A stretch of DNA of 64,000 nt, taken from the NCBI RefSeq assembly GCF_014205845.1, contig NZ_JACHCR010000009.1:182875-246874 (forward strand), given 5' to 3'. The translations under genes and the position numbers were made by a program. Source of the DNA: Mucilaginibacter cryoferens. GTDB lineage: Bacteria > Bacteroidota > Bacteroidia > Sphingobacteriales > Sphingobacteriaceae. The notes beneath the pieces are model-generated. The model saw nothing but the letters and a program-made list of their open reading frames with translations, was not told the origin of the DNA and searched no databases. Of this stretch, positions 1 to 8,628 are shown piece by piece (the stretch's first letter is position 1; each line of letters begins with the position of its first letter).

Positions 1-170
1 TCGAGCTTGTTGATATCCAGCTCTTCGTTGGCTTCAAAAATTTTATGGATCACCTGGCTGCGCAGGTAAATTTTGTAAATCACATCATCGCCAAAAAACA
101 CAGAAAGCAATTGCAGCTTACTGAGCATTCGGTTGCTTTGATTCAGAATATTTAACCGGTTTGCATCCAT
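1..170 (-). CDS. Hypothetical protein, N-terminal part (3' end outside window)
   Basis: An open frame reads leftwards from an ATG at 170 to the window edge without a stop, giving 56 codons that begin MDANRLNILNQSNRML. The fragment is helical and charged, with no signal peptide or membrane segment. I do not recognise the family. The gene is cut by the window edge, so its length and function cannot be judged. It is separated from the M13 peptidase gene, which has the same orientation, by a repeat-rich spacer. Confidence 0.55.
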   Translation of the reverse strand, partial: MDANRLNILNQSNRMLSKLQLLSVFFGDDVIYKIYLRSQVIHKIFEANEELDINKL

Positions 171-295
171 GTATAGTACACAAATTTACGAAAATATAAG
201 CCTTGCCCAAAACCCCGGTAAAGTTGGCGATAAGATGTTTTGTAGCTACCCATGATGTTTAAATGCAGTGGTATAACCGGCTCTGTATGCGGGCT

Positions 296-561
296 AAGAC
301 TCACCCGGTCTACGCTTCGCTGGACCACCCTCTCTCCGACTGCGTTGCATAGAGGGTAAAGCCAATTTCAAATCCTCAAACTCCCTCTTTACCCGGTGCG
401 AGTGTCCTCACTGGCGTCTTTCCCAATATAACAGCATTCGGAATAACGATCTGTGAGGACAAAGGCCGCGGGCAGAAAAATCTGTTTCACATGTTCACCA
501 CCCTCTTTCCAACGAAGTTGAAGAGAGGGTGGTCCAGCGAAGCGTAGACCGGGTGAGTCTT
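296..561. repeat. Palindromic repeat element with 40-bp perfect inverted ends
   Basis: Positions 296-335 and 522-561 are perfect reverse complements over 40 bp and share the core acccggtctacgcttcgctg. The interior holds further foldback: accaccctct (497-506) can pair with agagggtggt (about 523-532), and gggtaaag (354-361) with ctttaccc (388-395). There is no open frame of note. It occupies most of the 462-bp gap between the truncated gene and the M13 peptidase gene. It lies just past the peptidase stop, so it could also act as that gene's terminator. It looks like a REP/BIME or MITE-type chromosomal repeat. Confidence 0.75.
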
Positions 562-632
562 AACCTTGGTTAGTTTACGTCATTCCGCTTAAAAGTTCCC
601 GGATTTTACTATTCAGGAATATGCCTGTAAGC

Positions 633-2684
633 TTACCATATCTTCACCCGTTTATCCGGGTCGAGCCACATTTTGTCGCCCTTTTTAATATGGAAGGCCT
701 CGTAAAACTCGGGCACATCGGTAAATGGTCCGTTTACACGCATAAAGCCGGGAGCGTGTTCGTTGGTCAGTATCTGGCTCGATAAGGACTCCTGCCTGTC
801 TTGCCCAAGCCAGCCTAAGGCATAGCCTAAAAAGTAGCGTTGCAGTGGTGTAAGGCCATTAATGGATTTACCTTCTTTATACTGATCGGTTTTCTTAAAG
901 GCATCCAAACCAATAACAATGCCTCCTAAATCGGCAATGTTTTCGCCCTGGGTGGCTTTGCCGTTTACATGCAGCCCGTAAATAGTGTAGCCATTAAACT
1001 GGTTAATAAGCATTTGTGCCCGCTGGGTAAATTTAACCGAATCCTGCGGTAACCACCAGGCCTTCAGGTTTCCTTTGGCATCAAACTGGCGGCCTTCATC
1101 ATCAAATCCATGGGTCATTTCGTGACCAATGGTTGAGGCAGCGGCATAGCCATATATAACGGCATCATCAATGTTTTCATCCTTAAACCCGGGGATCATA
1201 AAAATGCCGGCAGGTAATACAATTTCGTTATTGGAGGGATTGTAGTAAGCATTATAAGTTTGCGGTGTAATGCCCCACTCGGTACGGTCAACCGGTTTAC
1301 CCAGTTTGGCGGCGCTATATTTGTGCCACCAGTTGTTGGCGCGCATTACATTAAGGGCATACGGCCCGCGGTTGATCTCCAATGTCGAAAAATCTTTCCA
1401 ATGATCAGGGTAGCCTACTTTGGGCATTACCTTGCTCAGCTTGTAGTAAGCCTTCTCTTTGGTTTGCGGGCTCATCCAATCCAGTTTTTCAATATGCTCT
1501 TTAAAGGTAGTACGCATGGTTTCTACCAGGCTTACGTAGCGGTCCTTTGTTTTTTCGGGGAAGTATTCCTTTACAAATATCTGCCCCAATACTTCGCCCA
1601 TGAGGCCGTTCTCGGTATCCAGTACCCGTTTCCAGCGGGGTAGCTGCTCTTTGCTGCCTTCCAGCACCATGTCATAAAAGCGGAAGATCTCTTTATCAAA
1701 AGGTTTGCTGAGGTACGAGCCGAAGGAGGTTACCAGATTTTTGCGCAGATAGTTTTTCCAATCACCAATGCTATAGGTATGCAGCGCTTTGTTAAGGGCA
1801 CGATAGTATTCTGGTTGCCCAACAATTACGGTATCTACTTGCTTGTAATCCATTTTTTGGAAAGTGGCTTTCCAGTCAATATCGGGCGCCAGCTTGCTTA
1901 AGCCGGCAAGCGTCATTTTATTATAGTTGTGGTATGGGTCGCGCAGGTTTTCCAGCTTGCGGCTGCTATCGGCCAGGGCGGTTTCTAAGGCGTAGGTTTG
2001 TTTGGCGGCGGCGCTTGCAGCATCTATAGGCAAACCGCTCAGCCTGAATATGGTGGGCAGGTGGGTTAACTTATAATCGGTACGTATGGCAACGCTATGG
2101 GCATCGGTATTAAAATAATAATCGCGGTTTGGCAGGCCAATGCCCGATTGCCCTAGCTGCAGCATAACCTTGTCGCTGTTTTTGGCATCCTGACCAGCAT
2201 AAGCGCCTATTGGTGTGGTTACGCCAATACCATCAAGATGGGCAAACTCATCTATAAGACCCTTCAGATCTTTAATATCATCAATTTTCTTTAGCTCATC
2301 ATTTAAAGGCGTGATGCCTTGCTTTTCAATCTCAACAGTATCCATGCCGCTGAAATAAAAATCGCCTATTTTTTGGGTATTGGTGCCTTTAGCGGCGTTG
2401 GCTTTAAGCGCGTCTTCATTTATCTTTTTCATCCGGTTGCGCAGCTCTTCCTGCACTACATTTCCTATGCCCCAGGCTGGGTAAGCACCCGGAATGGGAT
2501 TTTTTTTGAGCCAGGTACCGTTGGCATATTTAAAAAAATCGTCGCCGGGCTTTACGGTGGTATCTATATTTTTGATCACCGGATCATTATCTGCGTAAAT
2601 TTTTGTTTTATCGTTACAGGAAATAAGCAAGTTAAGCCCCAGTGCACCAACAAGTAGTGCCAGCGTTGAAGTATTTTTGATCAT
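633..2684 (-). CDS. M13 family (neprilysin/PepO-like) zinc metallopeptidase, lipoprotein
   Basis: The 683-residue product starts with a lipoprotein signal ending in LLISC (Cys23), so the mature protein is probably lipid-anchored in the periplasm or outer membrane. Residues about 40-430 match the helical M13 N-terminal domain. The C-terminal catalytic part shows the zinc motif HEMTH (H521, E522, H525) and the third ligand in GENIADLGG (E581). NAYYNPSNNEIVLPAGI precedes the zinc helix, as is usual in M13. Its length is typical of the family, whose members cleave oligopeptides up to a few kDa. It is a single gene transcribed leftwards towards the inverted-repeat element. The substrate is unknown. 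Confidence 0.93.
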   Translation of the reverse strand: MIKNTSTLALLVGALGLNLLISCNDKTKIYADNDPVIKNIDTTVKPGDDFFKYANGTWLKKNPIPGAYPAWGIGNVVQEELRNRMKKINEDALKANAAKGTNTQKIGDFYFSGMDTVEIEKQGITPLNDELKKIDDIKDLKGLIDEFAHLDGIGVTTPIGAYAGQDAKNSDKVMLQLGQSGIGLPNRDYYFNTDAHSVAIRTDYKLTHLPTIFRLSGLPIDAASAAAKQTYALETALADSSRKLENLRDPYHNYNKMTLAGLSKLAPDIDWKATFQKMDYKQVDTVIVGQPEYYRALNKALHTYSIGDWKNYLRKNLVTSFGSYLSKPFDKEIFRFYDMVLEGSKEQLPRWKRVLDTENGLMGEVLGQIFVKEYFPEKTKDRYVSLVETMRTTFKEHIEKLDWMSPQTKEKAYYKLSKVMPKVGYPDHWKDFSTLEINRGPYALNVMRANNWWHKYSAAKLGKPVDRTEWGITPQTYNAYYNPSNNEIVLPAGIFMIPGFKDENIDDAVIYGYAAASTIGHEMTHGFDDEGRQFDAKGNLKAWWLPQDSVKFTQRAQMLINQFNGYTIYGLHVNGKATQGENIADLGGIVIGLDAFKKTDQYKEGKSINGLTPLQRYFLGYALGWLGQDRQESLSSQILTNEHAPGFMRVNGPFTDVPEFYEAFHIKKGDKMWLDPDKRVKIW

Positions 2685-2768
2685 AATTGTTTTAGTGTAG
2701 GTAAAAAAATACAGCCATTGTATGGAATAATAGAATTTAGGACAGCCGCTTTATTAAAACAGCCGCTT

Positions 2769-3011
2769 TTAATAAATGCCCTGAAAAAAACCCGCGAGCG
2801 AAACATCAAAATAATAACAAACTTTTCGGAGGGTATCCAGCCTGATATCAATTTTTCCCGACTCTAACCGGGCAATATTAATATTGGTTTCGCCGAAAAA
2901 CTTCTCCTGGGTAACCTGGTTTTGCCTGCGCAGATTTTTTATCTGGAGGGCAATTTTCTTCTTAAAAGCCTCATCAGTAGTGCTAAGGTATTCAAAGTCG
3001 GTAAATAGCAT
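2769..3011 (-). CDS. XRE/HTH_3 family transcriptional regulator (single-domain)
   Basis: This 80-residue protein is almost entirely one helix-turn-helix domain: IRxLRRQNQVTQEKF, then NINIARLESGKIDIRLDTL, then FDVSLAGFF, which is the Cro/C1-type pattern. It has no ligand or protease domain, so it acts as a simple DNA binder, perhaps autoregulatory. It starts at ATG 3011 and reads away from the acyl-CoA dehydrogenase gene; the two are divergent across a 400-bp AT-rich spacer. Whether it binds the palindrome at 3367-3386 is not known. Confidence 0.85.
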   Translation of the reverse strand: MLFTDFEYLSTTDEAFKKKIALQIKNLRRQNQVTQEKFFGETNINIARLESGKIDIRLDTLRKVCYYFDVSLAGFFQGIY

Positions 3012-3366
3012 TGTTTAATAATATTAATTGTTAAACTTATCTTTAGTAGGGGACTTAAAAATAATTAGCAAACAGTATTTTAAAGTTCGTGAAAAAAAAT
3101 GGCAAAAATAATTTGGATGATAATTATTAATTGATGCCACAGGTTTTAAATTTTTACAATTGTTGGCAGCAAATTTGTTTAACTCAATTCGCCCTGCATA
3201 TGATCTGTGAAAAAATTTAATCACCTACCTGTGAAAAACTTTTTTGAATTCTCAGACGCCCAAGTATGAGTCTTTTTGTTCTTTGTTTTGGGTTTAATCA
3301 ATAGTTTAAATTAATTAGGGGAAAGGGAGCTTCCAAAAAAGCTCTCTTTTTTTATTTTTATATTTT
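3012..3366. other. AT-rich divergent intergenic region
   Basis: This spacer between the regulator (leftward) and the acyl-CoA dehydrogenase (rightward) is very AT-rich. I see no convincing coding sequence. It contains one terminator-like hairpin (annotated separately at 3325-3353). A weak TTTG...TAGTTT pair near 3282-3307 could be a promoter, but the match is poor. Confidence 0.5.
3325..3353 (+). terminator. Rho-independent-type hairpin in the leader before acyl-CoA dehydrogenase
   Basis: The segment gggagctt pairs with aagctctc around a ccaaaa loop (one G-T pair) and is followed by seven T residues on the plus strand. No plus-strand gene precedes it, so it ends either a short untranslated RNA or an attenuated leader of the downstream gene. 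Confidence 0.6.
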
Positions 3367-3386
3367 TTACTATGCATGCATAGTAA
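3367..3386. promoter_or_regulatory. 20-bp perfect palindrome, likely operator
   Basis: Positions 3367-3386 read ttactatgca and then its exact reverse complement, with no spacer. The half-site actatgca occurs again at 3411-3418, where it contains the start codon of the acyl-CoA dehydrogenase. The placement 27 bp before the start suggests a dimeric repressor site (FadR/TetR-type regulators commonly control such genes). The identity of the regulator is inference. Confidence 0.55.
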
Positions 3387-3413
3387 TTGCTATATTTAGG
3401 TTTTTATCATACT

Positions 3414-4553
3414 ATGCAATTTAAATTTACAGATGAGCAGCTGATGATTAAACAGGCTGCCCGTGATTTTGCCCAAACAGAATTAAAACCCGGCGTTATT
3501 GAGCGCGACGAGCACCAGAAGTTTCCGGCCGAACAAATTAAAAAGCTGGGCGAGCTTGGCTTTATGGGGATGATGGTAGCACCGCAATACGGTGGCAGCG
3601 GTATGGATGCCATATCCTACGTGCTGGCTATGGAGGAGATCTCTAAAATTGACGCTTCGGCGGCAGTTGTACTATCGGTAAACAACTCGCTGGTTTGTAA
3701 TGGCCTCGAAAAATTTGGCAGCGAATTTCAGAAGCAAAAATACCTTATTCCCCTGGCCAAAGGCGAAAAGATAGGCGCGTTTTGCCTGTCGGAACCCGAG
3801 GCTGGCTCGGATGCTACCTCGCAACGTACTACGGCTATTGATATGGGCGACCATTACCTGCTTAACGGCACCAAAAACTGGATAACCAATGGCGGTACTG
3901 CGTCAACGTATTTGGTTATGGCACAAACCGATGCAGCAAAGGAACACCATGGTATTAACGCCCTTATTGTAGAGCGGGGAATGGATGGCTTTGCTATTGG
4001 CGCTAAAGAGAACAAGATGGGGGTGCGTGGTTCAGATACCCACTCTATTATGTTTACCGATGTAAAAGTGCCTAAAGAAAACCGGATAGGAGAGGATGGT
4101 TTTGGGTTTAAGTTTGCCATGCATTTGCTGGAGGGGGGGCGTATTGGCATTGCCGCCCAGGCTTTGGGCATAGCGTCTGGAGCATATGAACTGGCTTTGC
4201 AATACTCAAAAGAGCGCCGGGCTTTTGGTAAAACACTGGCCGATTTGCAGGCTATTCAATTTAAACTGGCAGATATGGCTACAGAAATTGAAGCAGCCCG
4301 TTTACTTTGCCTGAGGGCCGCCTGGTTAAAAGATCATGGGCATCCCTATGCGCAAGCCAGTTCAATGGCTAAACTTTTTGCCTCAGATGTGGCTATGCGT
4401 GCCACGGTAGAGGCGGTGCAGATTCATGGCGGATACGGTTATGTGAGAGAATATCACGTAGAGCGTTTGATGCGTGATGCCAAGGTTACCCAGATTTACG
4501 AAGGAACATCGGAAATTCAGCGGATTGTCATATCGCGTGAGGTTTTGAAATAG
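3414..4553 (+). CDS. Acyl-CoA dehydrogenase (short/medium-chain type)
   Basis: The 379-residue product catalyses FAD-dependent alpha,beta-dehydrogenation of acyl-CoA, feeding electrons to ETF in fatty- or branched-acid breakdown. Visible family marks are FCLSEPEAGSDA, NGTKNWITNGG, the R-AFG segment (KERRAFGKTL) and QIHGGYGYV. The catalytic glutamate lies in IYEGTSEIQR (about residue 363). I chose ATG 3414 (MQFKFTDEQ); a TTG at 3387 would add nine non-conserved residues and would sit beside the palindrome. It is probably monocistronic or weakly linked to the thioredoxin gene 58 bp downstream. Confidence 0.93.
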   Translation: MQFKFTDEQLMIKQAARDFAQTELKPGVIERDEHQKFPAEQIKKLGELGFMGMMVAPQYGGSGMDAISYVLAMEEISKIDASAAVVLSVNNSLVCNGLEKFGSEFQKQKYLIPLAKGEKIGAFCLSEPEAGSDATSQRTTAIDMGDHYLLNGTKNWITNGGTASTYLVMAQTDAAKEHHGINALIVERGMDGFAIGAKENKMGVRGSDTHSIMFTDVKVPKENRIGEDGFGFKFAMHLLEGGRIGIAAQALGIASGAYELALQYSKERRAFGKTLADLQAIQFKLADMATEIEAARLLCLRAAWLKDHGHPYAQASSMAKLFASDVAMRATVEAVQIHGGYGYVREYHVERLMRDAKVTQIYEGTSEIQRIVISREVLK

Positions 4554-4611
4554 TGGCCTAATTTTCATACTTTTGATAGTATACTAATTTAGTAGACAAT
4601 TTGATATCGAT

Positions 4612-5862
4612 ATGAATTTTAAGTCCATTATAGCTACTTTATCATGCGCTTTGTTTTTGCAGGCGGCATCGGCCCAAACCAAACTAAAAACCGGGATATG
4701 GCGCGGCGCGCTCACTACCAAAACGGCTAACGAGATCCCTTTTAATTTTGAAGTAAAAGATACAGCCGGCAAACAACAAATTGCCATTATTAATGGTGCC
4801 GAGAGATTTAAAGTAACCGACGTAAGCACAAACGGCGACTCTGTTTTTATACATATGCCGCTTTTTAATTCGGAGTTTAGGTTAAAGCTAAGCGGCGATA
4901 AGTTAAACGGTAGCTGGATAAAGCATTTGGCTAACCAGGATGTTTTAACGCCTTTTGCCGCCGAGCCAAATACTGCCTGGCGTTTTCTGAAAAATCCGGA
5001 AAAACCGGCCTTTAATGTTGGCGGCCGCTGGTCGGCCATTATTGGTGAAGGTGCCGGGGCCGATACCACTGTGGGCGAGTTTAAACAGGTTGGTGCCAAA
5101 CTAACCGGTACGTTTTTAACCACTACCGGCGATTACCGTTACCTGGAAGGAATTGTTGCAGGCAATAAACTTTATTTATCGTGCTTTGATGGCGGCCACG
5201 CTTATACTTTTACCGCCACTGTTAAAGATGATAAAATCATTACCGAAGGTAAACTTTACGCCGGGTATTCGGCTGTACAGCAATGGGCGGCTGTAAAGGA
5301 TGCCAATGCCAAATTACCCGATGCCTATTCGCTTACCGCCCTTAAGCCAGGCTTTAAAAAAATAGACTTTACTTTTAAAGATATTGACGGCAAAACCGTA
5401 TCGTTACAAGACAACCGTTATAAAAATAAGGTAGTTATTGTGCAGATATTAGGCTCGTGGTGCCCCAACTGTATGGACGAAACCGCATACATGGTTAACT
5501 ACTATAAAAAATATCAATCAAAAGGGGTAGAGGTGGTTGGCCTGGCTTACGAGCGCAGTACCGATTTTGCCAAAGCTCAAAAAACATTATCACAGGTTAA
5601 AGCCCGGTTTAACGTACCTTATGAGCTATTGATAACCGGCTATACCAGCGACAATGCCGAAACATCAAAAAGTTTGCCTATGCTTTCAAAAGTGGTAGGT
5701 TTTCCAACAACCATCATTATTGATAGAAGCGGCGATGTACGCAAGATTCATACAGGCTTTAGTGGCCCGGGTACCGGCGAGTACTACAAGGAGTTTATTA
5801 CCGAGTTTGAAAAACTGACCGATGATCTGTTGGCCGAAGCCCCCCAGCCCCCTAAAGGGTGA
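4612..5862 (+). CDS. Secreted TlpA-like thioredoxin-fold protein
   Basis: The 416-residue product has a signal peptide (cleavage near AASAQ, residue 22), so it works in the periplasm. Residues 23-240 are a beta-rich region seen ahead of TlpA domains in Bacteroidota. Residues about 250-405 are a TlpA/AhpC-TSA thioredoxin fold with the redox motif WCPNC (C284, C287) and the cis-proline segment GFPTTIIIDRSG. It probably reduces or isomerises disulfides of envelope proteins. The last residues (EAPQPPKG) and the stop codon are encoded by a REP-like repeat that continues past the gene, so the ancestral C-terminus may have differed. Confidence 0.85.
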   Translation: MNFKSIIATLSCALFLQAASAQTKLKTGIWRGALTTKTANEIPFNFEVKDTAGKQQIAIINGAERFKVTDVSTNGDSVFIHMPLFNSEFRLKLSGDKLNGSWIKHLANQDVLTPFAAEPNTAWRFLKNPEKPAFNVGGRWSAIIGEGAGADTTVGEFKQVGAKLTGTFLTTTGDYRYLEGIVAGNKLYLSCFDGGHAYTFTATVKDDKIITEGKLYAGYSAVQQWAAVKDANAKLPDAYSLTALKPGFKKIDFTFKDIDGKTVSLQDNRYKNKVVIVQILGSWCPNCMDETAYMVNYYKKYQSKGVEVVGLAYERSTDFAKAQKTLSQVKARFNVPYELLITGYTSDNAETSKSLPMLSKVVGFPTTIIIDRSGDVRKIHTGFSGPGTGEYYKEFITEFEKLTDDLLAEAPQPPKG

Positions 5863-5973
5863 GCTTTTTGATTTGCATAGTACGAGAAGCTTAAAAGTAT
5901 CGATAAACACAAATGCCCAACTTTGGGCATTTGTGTTTATGTAGGCTCTTCAATGGCTCCCCCTTTAGGGGAG
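5846..5973. repeat. REP-like inverted pair overlapping the stop of the thioredoxin gene
   Basis: agccccctaaagggtgagc (5846-5864) and gctccccctttagggga (5956-5972) are near-perfect reverse complements (15 of 17 compared positions). The left copy spans the stop codon of the thioredoxin gene. The hairpin at 5903-5940 lies between the arms. The arrangement resembles bacterial BIME-type intergenic palindromes. Confidence 0.6.
5903..5940. terminator. Strong bidirectional hairpin between convergent genes
   Basis: An 18-bp perfect inverted repeat (ataaacacaaatgcccaa and its complement, separated by ct) sits between the plus-strand thioredoxin gene and the minus-strand rarA gene. It probably terminates transcription from both sides. 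The rest of the 309-bp gap, up to 6171, holds only the REP-like repeat and no credible gene. Confidence 0.75.
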
Positions 5974-6171
5974 TGACTGGGCTAATGGTTCTCTTCCGCA
6001 TCAATCTTTGTTTAAAAAGCTGGCCGAAGCGCCGGAAATAGTGAAAGGGAAGTAAGAGGGTAAGAAAACATGTAATGCTTGGGTACCGCCCATTACATGT
6101 TAGAAAACGCTTGTCAAGGATGACAAACTTAAATAATGTCATTTCACATTCAGAGCCCTCAGTTCCCCCCC

Positions 6172-7452
6172 TCAATACTTATACCTATCGCCCCAAAGTT
6201 TCTTCAACTTCTCTTTTAGTTCGTTTTCTTTAGTATTGTTACCGGGCTGATAGATCTGTGTTCCGCGAAGTGCATCGGGTAAAAAGTCGAGGTCGGTAAA
6301 GTTGCCTTCGTAGCTGTGGGCGTATTTATAATCTTTACCATAGCCTATATTTTTCATGAATTTGGTGGGTGCGTTACGCAGGTGCAGCGGTACTGGCAAA
6401 TCGCCGGTTTGCTTTACCAATGCCATGGCTGCCCCAATTGCTGTTGTTGCCGAATTGCTTTTGGGCGATGTTGCCAGGTAAATGGCCGTTTGCGATAATA
6501 TCAATTGCGACTCGGGCATGCCTATTTTATTCACTGCCTCAAAACAGCTTTGTGCCAATAACAAGGCGTTGGGGTTGGCATTGCCAATATCTTCTGATGC
6601 CAGTATCAGCATACGGCGGGCAATAAACAGTGGATCTTCGCCGCCTACAATCATCCGGGCTAACCAGTACACGGCGCCGTTAGGGTCGCTGCCACGCATG
6701 GATTTGATAAAGGCCGAGATGATATCATAATGCATCTCTCCGGTTTTATCGTACAAGGCCATATTTTGCTGCACATGCTCCAATACCACTTCATCGGTTA
6801 ATACAATGCTGGGGCTATCAAAAGCGTTTACCAGCAGTTCAAATATGTTGAGCAGCTTGCGTGCATCGCCGCCGGATAGGCGCATAATAGCCTCATGATC
6901 TTTTATGGTGATGTGTTTATCCTTTAAAACCACATCCTCCTTCATCGATTTCTCCAACAGGTTTAGCAGATCTTCTTCGGCAAGCGGCTGTAAAATATAC
7001 ACCTGGCATCGCGATAGCAAAGCCGAGATCACCTCGAAGGATGGATTTTCGGTAGTAGCACCTATCAACGTAACAATACCCCGCTCTACGGCGCCTAATA
7101 ACGAATCTTGCTGCGATTTGGAGAAGCGGTGGATCTCGTCAATAAACAATATGGGCAATGTTTGGCCCCCCTGCTTTAGCAGCGAAGCTTTTTCAATTAC
7201 CTCCCGCACATCCTTTACCCCGGAGTTAATGGCGCTTAAGGCAAAGAAGGGACGATTAAGCGACTGCGAAATAATATAAGCTAATGTAGTTTTACCTACC
7301 CCCGGCGGCCCCCAAAATAACATAGACGGTAATGCGCCAGATTCGATAGCCTTGCGTAAAACCGCACCCGGCCCAACCAGGTGCTTTTGCCCCACATAAT
7401 CATCCAGTGATTTGGGGCGCATGCGTTCGGCTAATGGAGGGAGATTGTTCAT
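6172..7452 (-). CDS. rarA: Replication-associated recombination protein A (RarA/MgsA AAA+ ATPase)
   Basis: The 426-residue AAA+ ATPase is related to clamp-loader subunits and acts at stalled replication forks. Visible motifs are the Walker A GPPGVGKTT, Walker B LFIDEIHRF, the sensor segment IGATTENPSF, and the RarA C-terminal block KSMRGSDPNGAVYWLARM with APTKFMKNIGYGKDYKY. I chose ATG 7452 (MNNLPPLAERMRP), which is where the family starts. The same frame is open to 7521, but the extra 23 codons are made of the TGTGCAGAT spacer repeat and are not protein-like. It is the last gene of the acc-tat run, after a hairpin. Confidence 0.95.
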   Translation of the reverse strand: MNNLPPLAERMRPKSLDDYVGQKHLVGPGAVLRKAIESGALPSMLFWGPPGVGKTTLAYIISQSLNRPFFALSAINSGVKDVREVIEKASLLKQGGQTLPILFIDEIHRFSKSQQDSLLGAVERGIVTLIGATTENPSFEVISALLSRCQVYILQPLAEEDLLNLLEKSMKEDVVLKDKHITIKDHEAIMRLSGGDARKLLNIFELLVNAFDSPSIVLTDEVVLEHVQQNMALYDKTGEMHYDIISAFIKSMRGSDPNGAVYWLARMIVGGEDPLFIARRMLILASEDIGNANPNALLLAQSCFEAVNKIGMPESQLILSQTAIYLATSPKSNSATTAIGAAMALVKQTGDLPVPLHLRNAPTKFMKNIGYGKDYKYAHSYEGNFTDLDFLPDALRGTQIYQPGNNTKENELKEKLKKLWGDRYKY

Positions 7453-7690
7453 GTTGTAGATGTGCAGATTGTTTTTAGATGTGCAGATTTCAGATTTTAA
7501 ATGTGCAGATGTAAGCTGCAAATGTTTATGAGGCTGCTACATTCAAATGTGCAAATTACGGCTTAATAAACAAAGCCCCGTCGTTTATTAAACGACAGGG
7601 CTTTCATAAAGTTTTTATATTTCAGATCATCAAATAATAATCTCAATCTTCCTCAATCATCTGCACATTTGGAATCTGCACATCTGAATT
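7444..7690. repeat. Mirrored TGTGCAGAT word repeats, rarA-tatC spacer
   Basis: Several degenerate copies of atgtgcagat/atgtgcaaat run along 7457-7552, and opposite-orientation copies (ctgcacattt, ctgcacatct) lie at 7658-7685. The two clusters flank the tatC terminator and are potentially complementary. The same words fill the accC-accB and accB-fabH spacers. Confidence 0.7.
7572..7604 (-). terminator. Terminator hairpin after tatC
   Basis: aaagccccgtcgttta (7572-7587) pairs with taaacgacagggcttt (7589-7604) with a single G-T pair. On the minus strand it follows the tatC stop and is followed by a T-rich tract. Confidence 0.75.
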
Positions 7691-8552
7691 AAAGTCCGGC
7701 TTCTTTTTGTCGCTGTAGTTTTCTTTTCTCAACTACTGCCGATACAATTATTCCAACCTCATATAAACCAAACAATGGGATACTTACAATGGTCATGGTT
7801 AACATATCTGGCGTTGGTGTAACTACCGCAGCTATGATCATGATAATCACGATAGCGTAGCGCCTGGTTTCGCGCATAAATTTGGCGGTAAGAATACCAA
7901 GGCTCGATAATACATAAACTAAAATTGGTAACTCAAATACTATCCCGGTTGCTAAAGTTAAGGTAGATACCGATGACAGGTATGAATCAATATCGAATAA
8001 ATTTTGAATACTTGCGCTTACAGTGTACCCCGAAAGGAAATTGATCGACTCGGGTGTAATAACATAATAGCCAAATAAAACACCAATTATAAACAAAGCG
8101 GTTGCATAAAATACAAAACCCGATGCAGCTTTACGTTCTTTTTCGTGCAAAGCCGGGCGGATAAAACGCCATAACTCAAACAATAAGTACGGGAAGCCCA
8201 TTGTTAGGCCAATTATTAAAGCGGAGTTGATTTGTAGGGTAAACTGCCCGGCCATATCCGTATTTATTAATTGGATATGGATTTTATCAATACAAAAACC
8301 GGGGCGGTGTAAAAAGTCGCCAAGTGCGCAAAGCATCCGGTATGTCCAGAATGTTGGCTTGCTTGGCCCCATGATAATGGTATCAAAGATCCAGTCGTAA
8401 AAATAAAACACTACCGAAGTAAATATAACAATGGCTATTGAAGACCTTATCAAATGCCATCTTAAGGCTTCTAGGTGATCAAAGAAGGACATTTCTGCCT
8501 CCATCGTTTTACCTTTTTCTTTTATGGCTTTAACTAATTTATTTTCGCTCAT
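7689..8552 (-). CDS. tatC: Sec-independent protein translocase TatC
   Basis: The 287-residue polytopic inner-membrane protein binds twin-arginine signal peptides and recruits TatA for export of folded proteins. The N-terminal MSFFDHLEALRWHLIRS motif, the FELWRFIRPALHEKERK loop and six hydrophobic segments are typical. The region between the first two membrane segments (about 60-105) is longer than in Escherichia coli TatC, as is common in Bacteroidota. tatA is not in this window. The gene follows accC by 76 bp on the same strand and is probably cotranscribed. Confidence 0.95.
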   Translation of the reverse strand: MSENKLVKAIKEKGKTMEAEMSFFDHLEALRWHLIRSSIAIVIFTSVVFYFYDWIFDTIIMGPSKPTFWTYRMLCALGDFLHRPGFCIDKIHIQLINTDMAGQFTLQINSALIIGLTMGFPYLLFELWRFIRPALHEKERKAASGFVFYATALFIIGVLFGYYVITPESINFLSGYTVSASIQNLFDIDSYLSSVSTLTLATGIVFELPILVYVLSSLGILTAKFMRETRRYAIVIIMIIAAVVTPTPDMLTMTIVSIPLFGLYEVGIIVSAVVEKRKLQRQKEAGL

Positions 8553-8628
8553 TGTTCTGTAAAATACCGCTGTATAATCGCTATTGTGCTAAGTACGTTT
8601 TATTGTATGAAGATAGTTTGAATTTATT

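Noticed and set aside
3024..3224. 66-codon open frame on the minus strand just upstream of the XRE regulator
   Set aside because: AT-rich, no family resemblance, and it occupies the promoter region of the regulator.
7453..7521. In-frame 23-codon N-terminal extension of rarA
   Set aside because: It is made of TGTGCAGAT spacer words; the family start is at ATG 7452.
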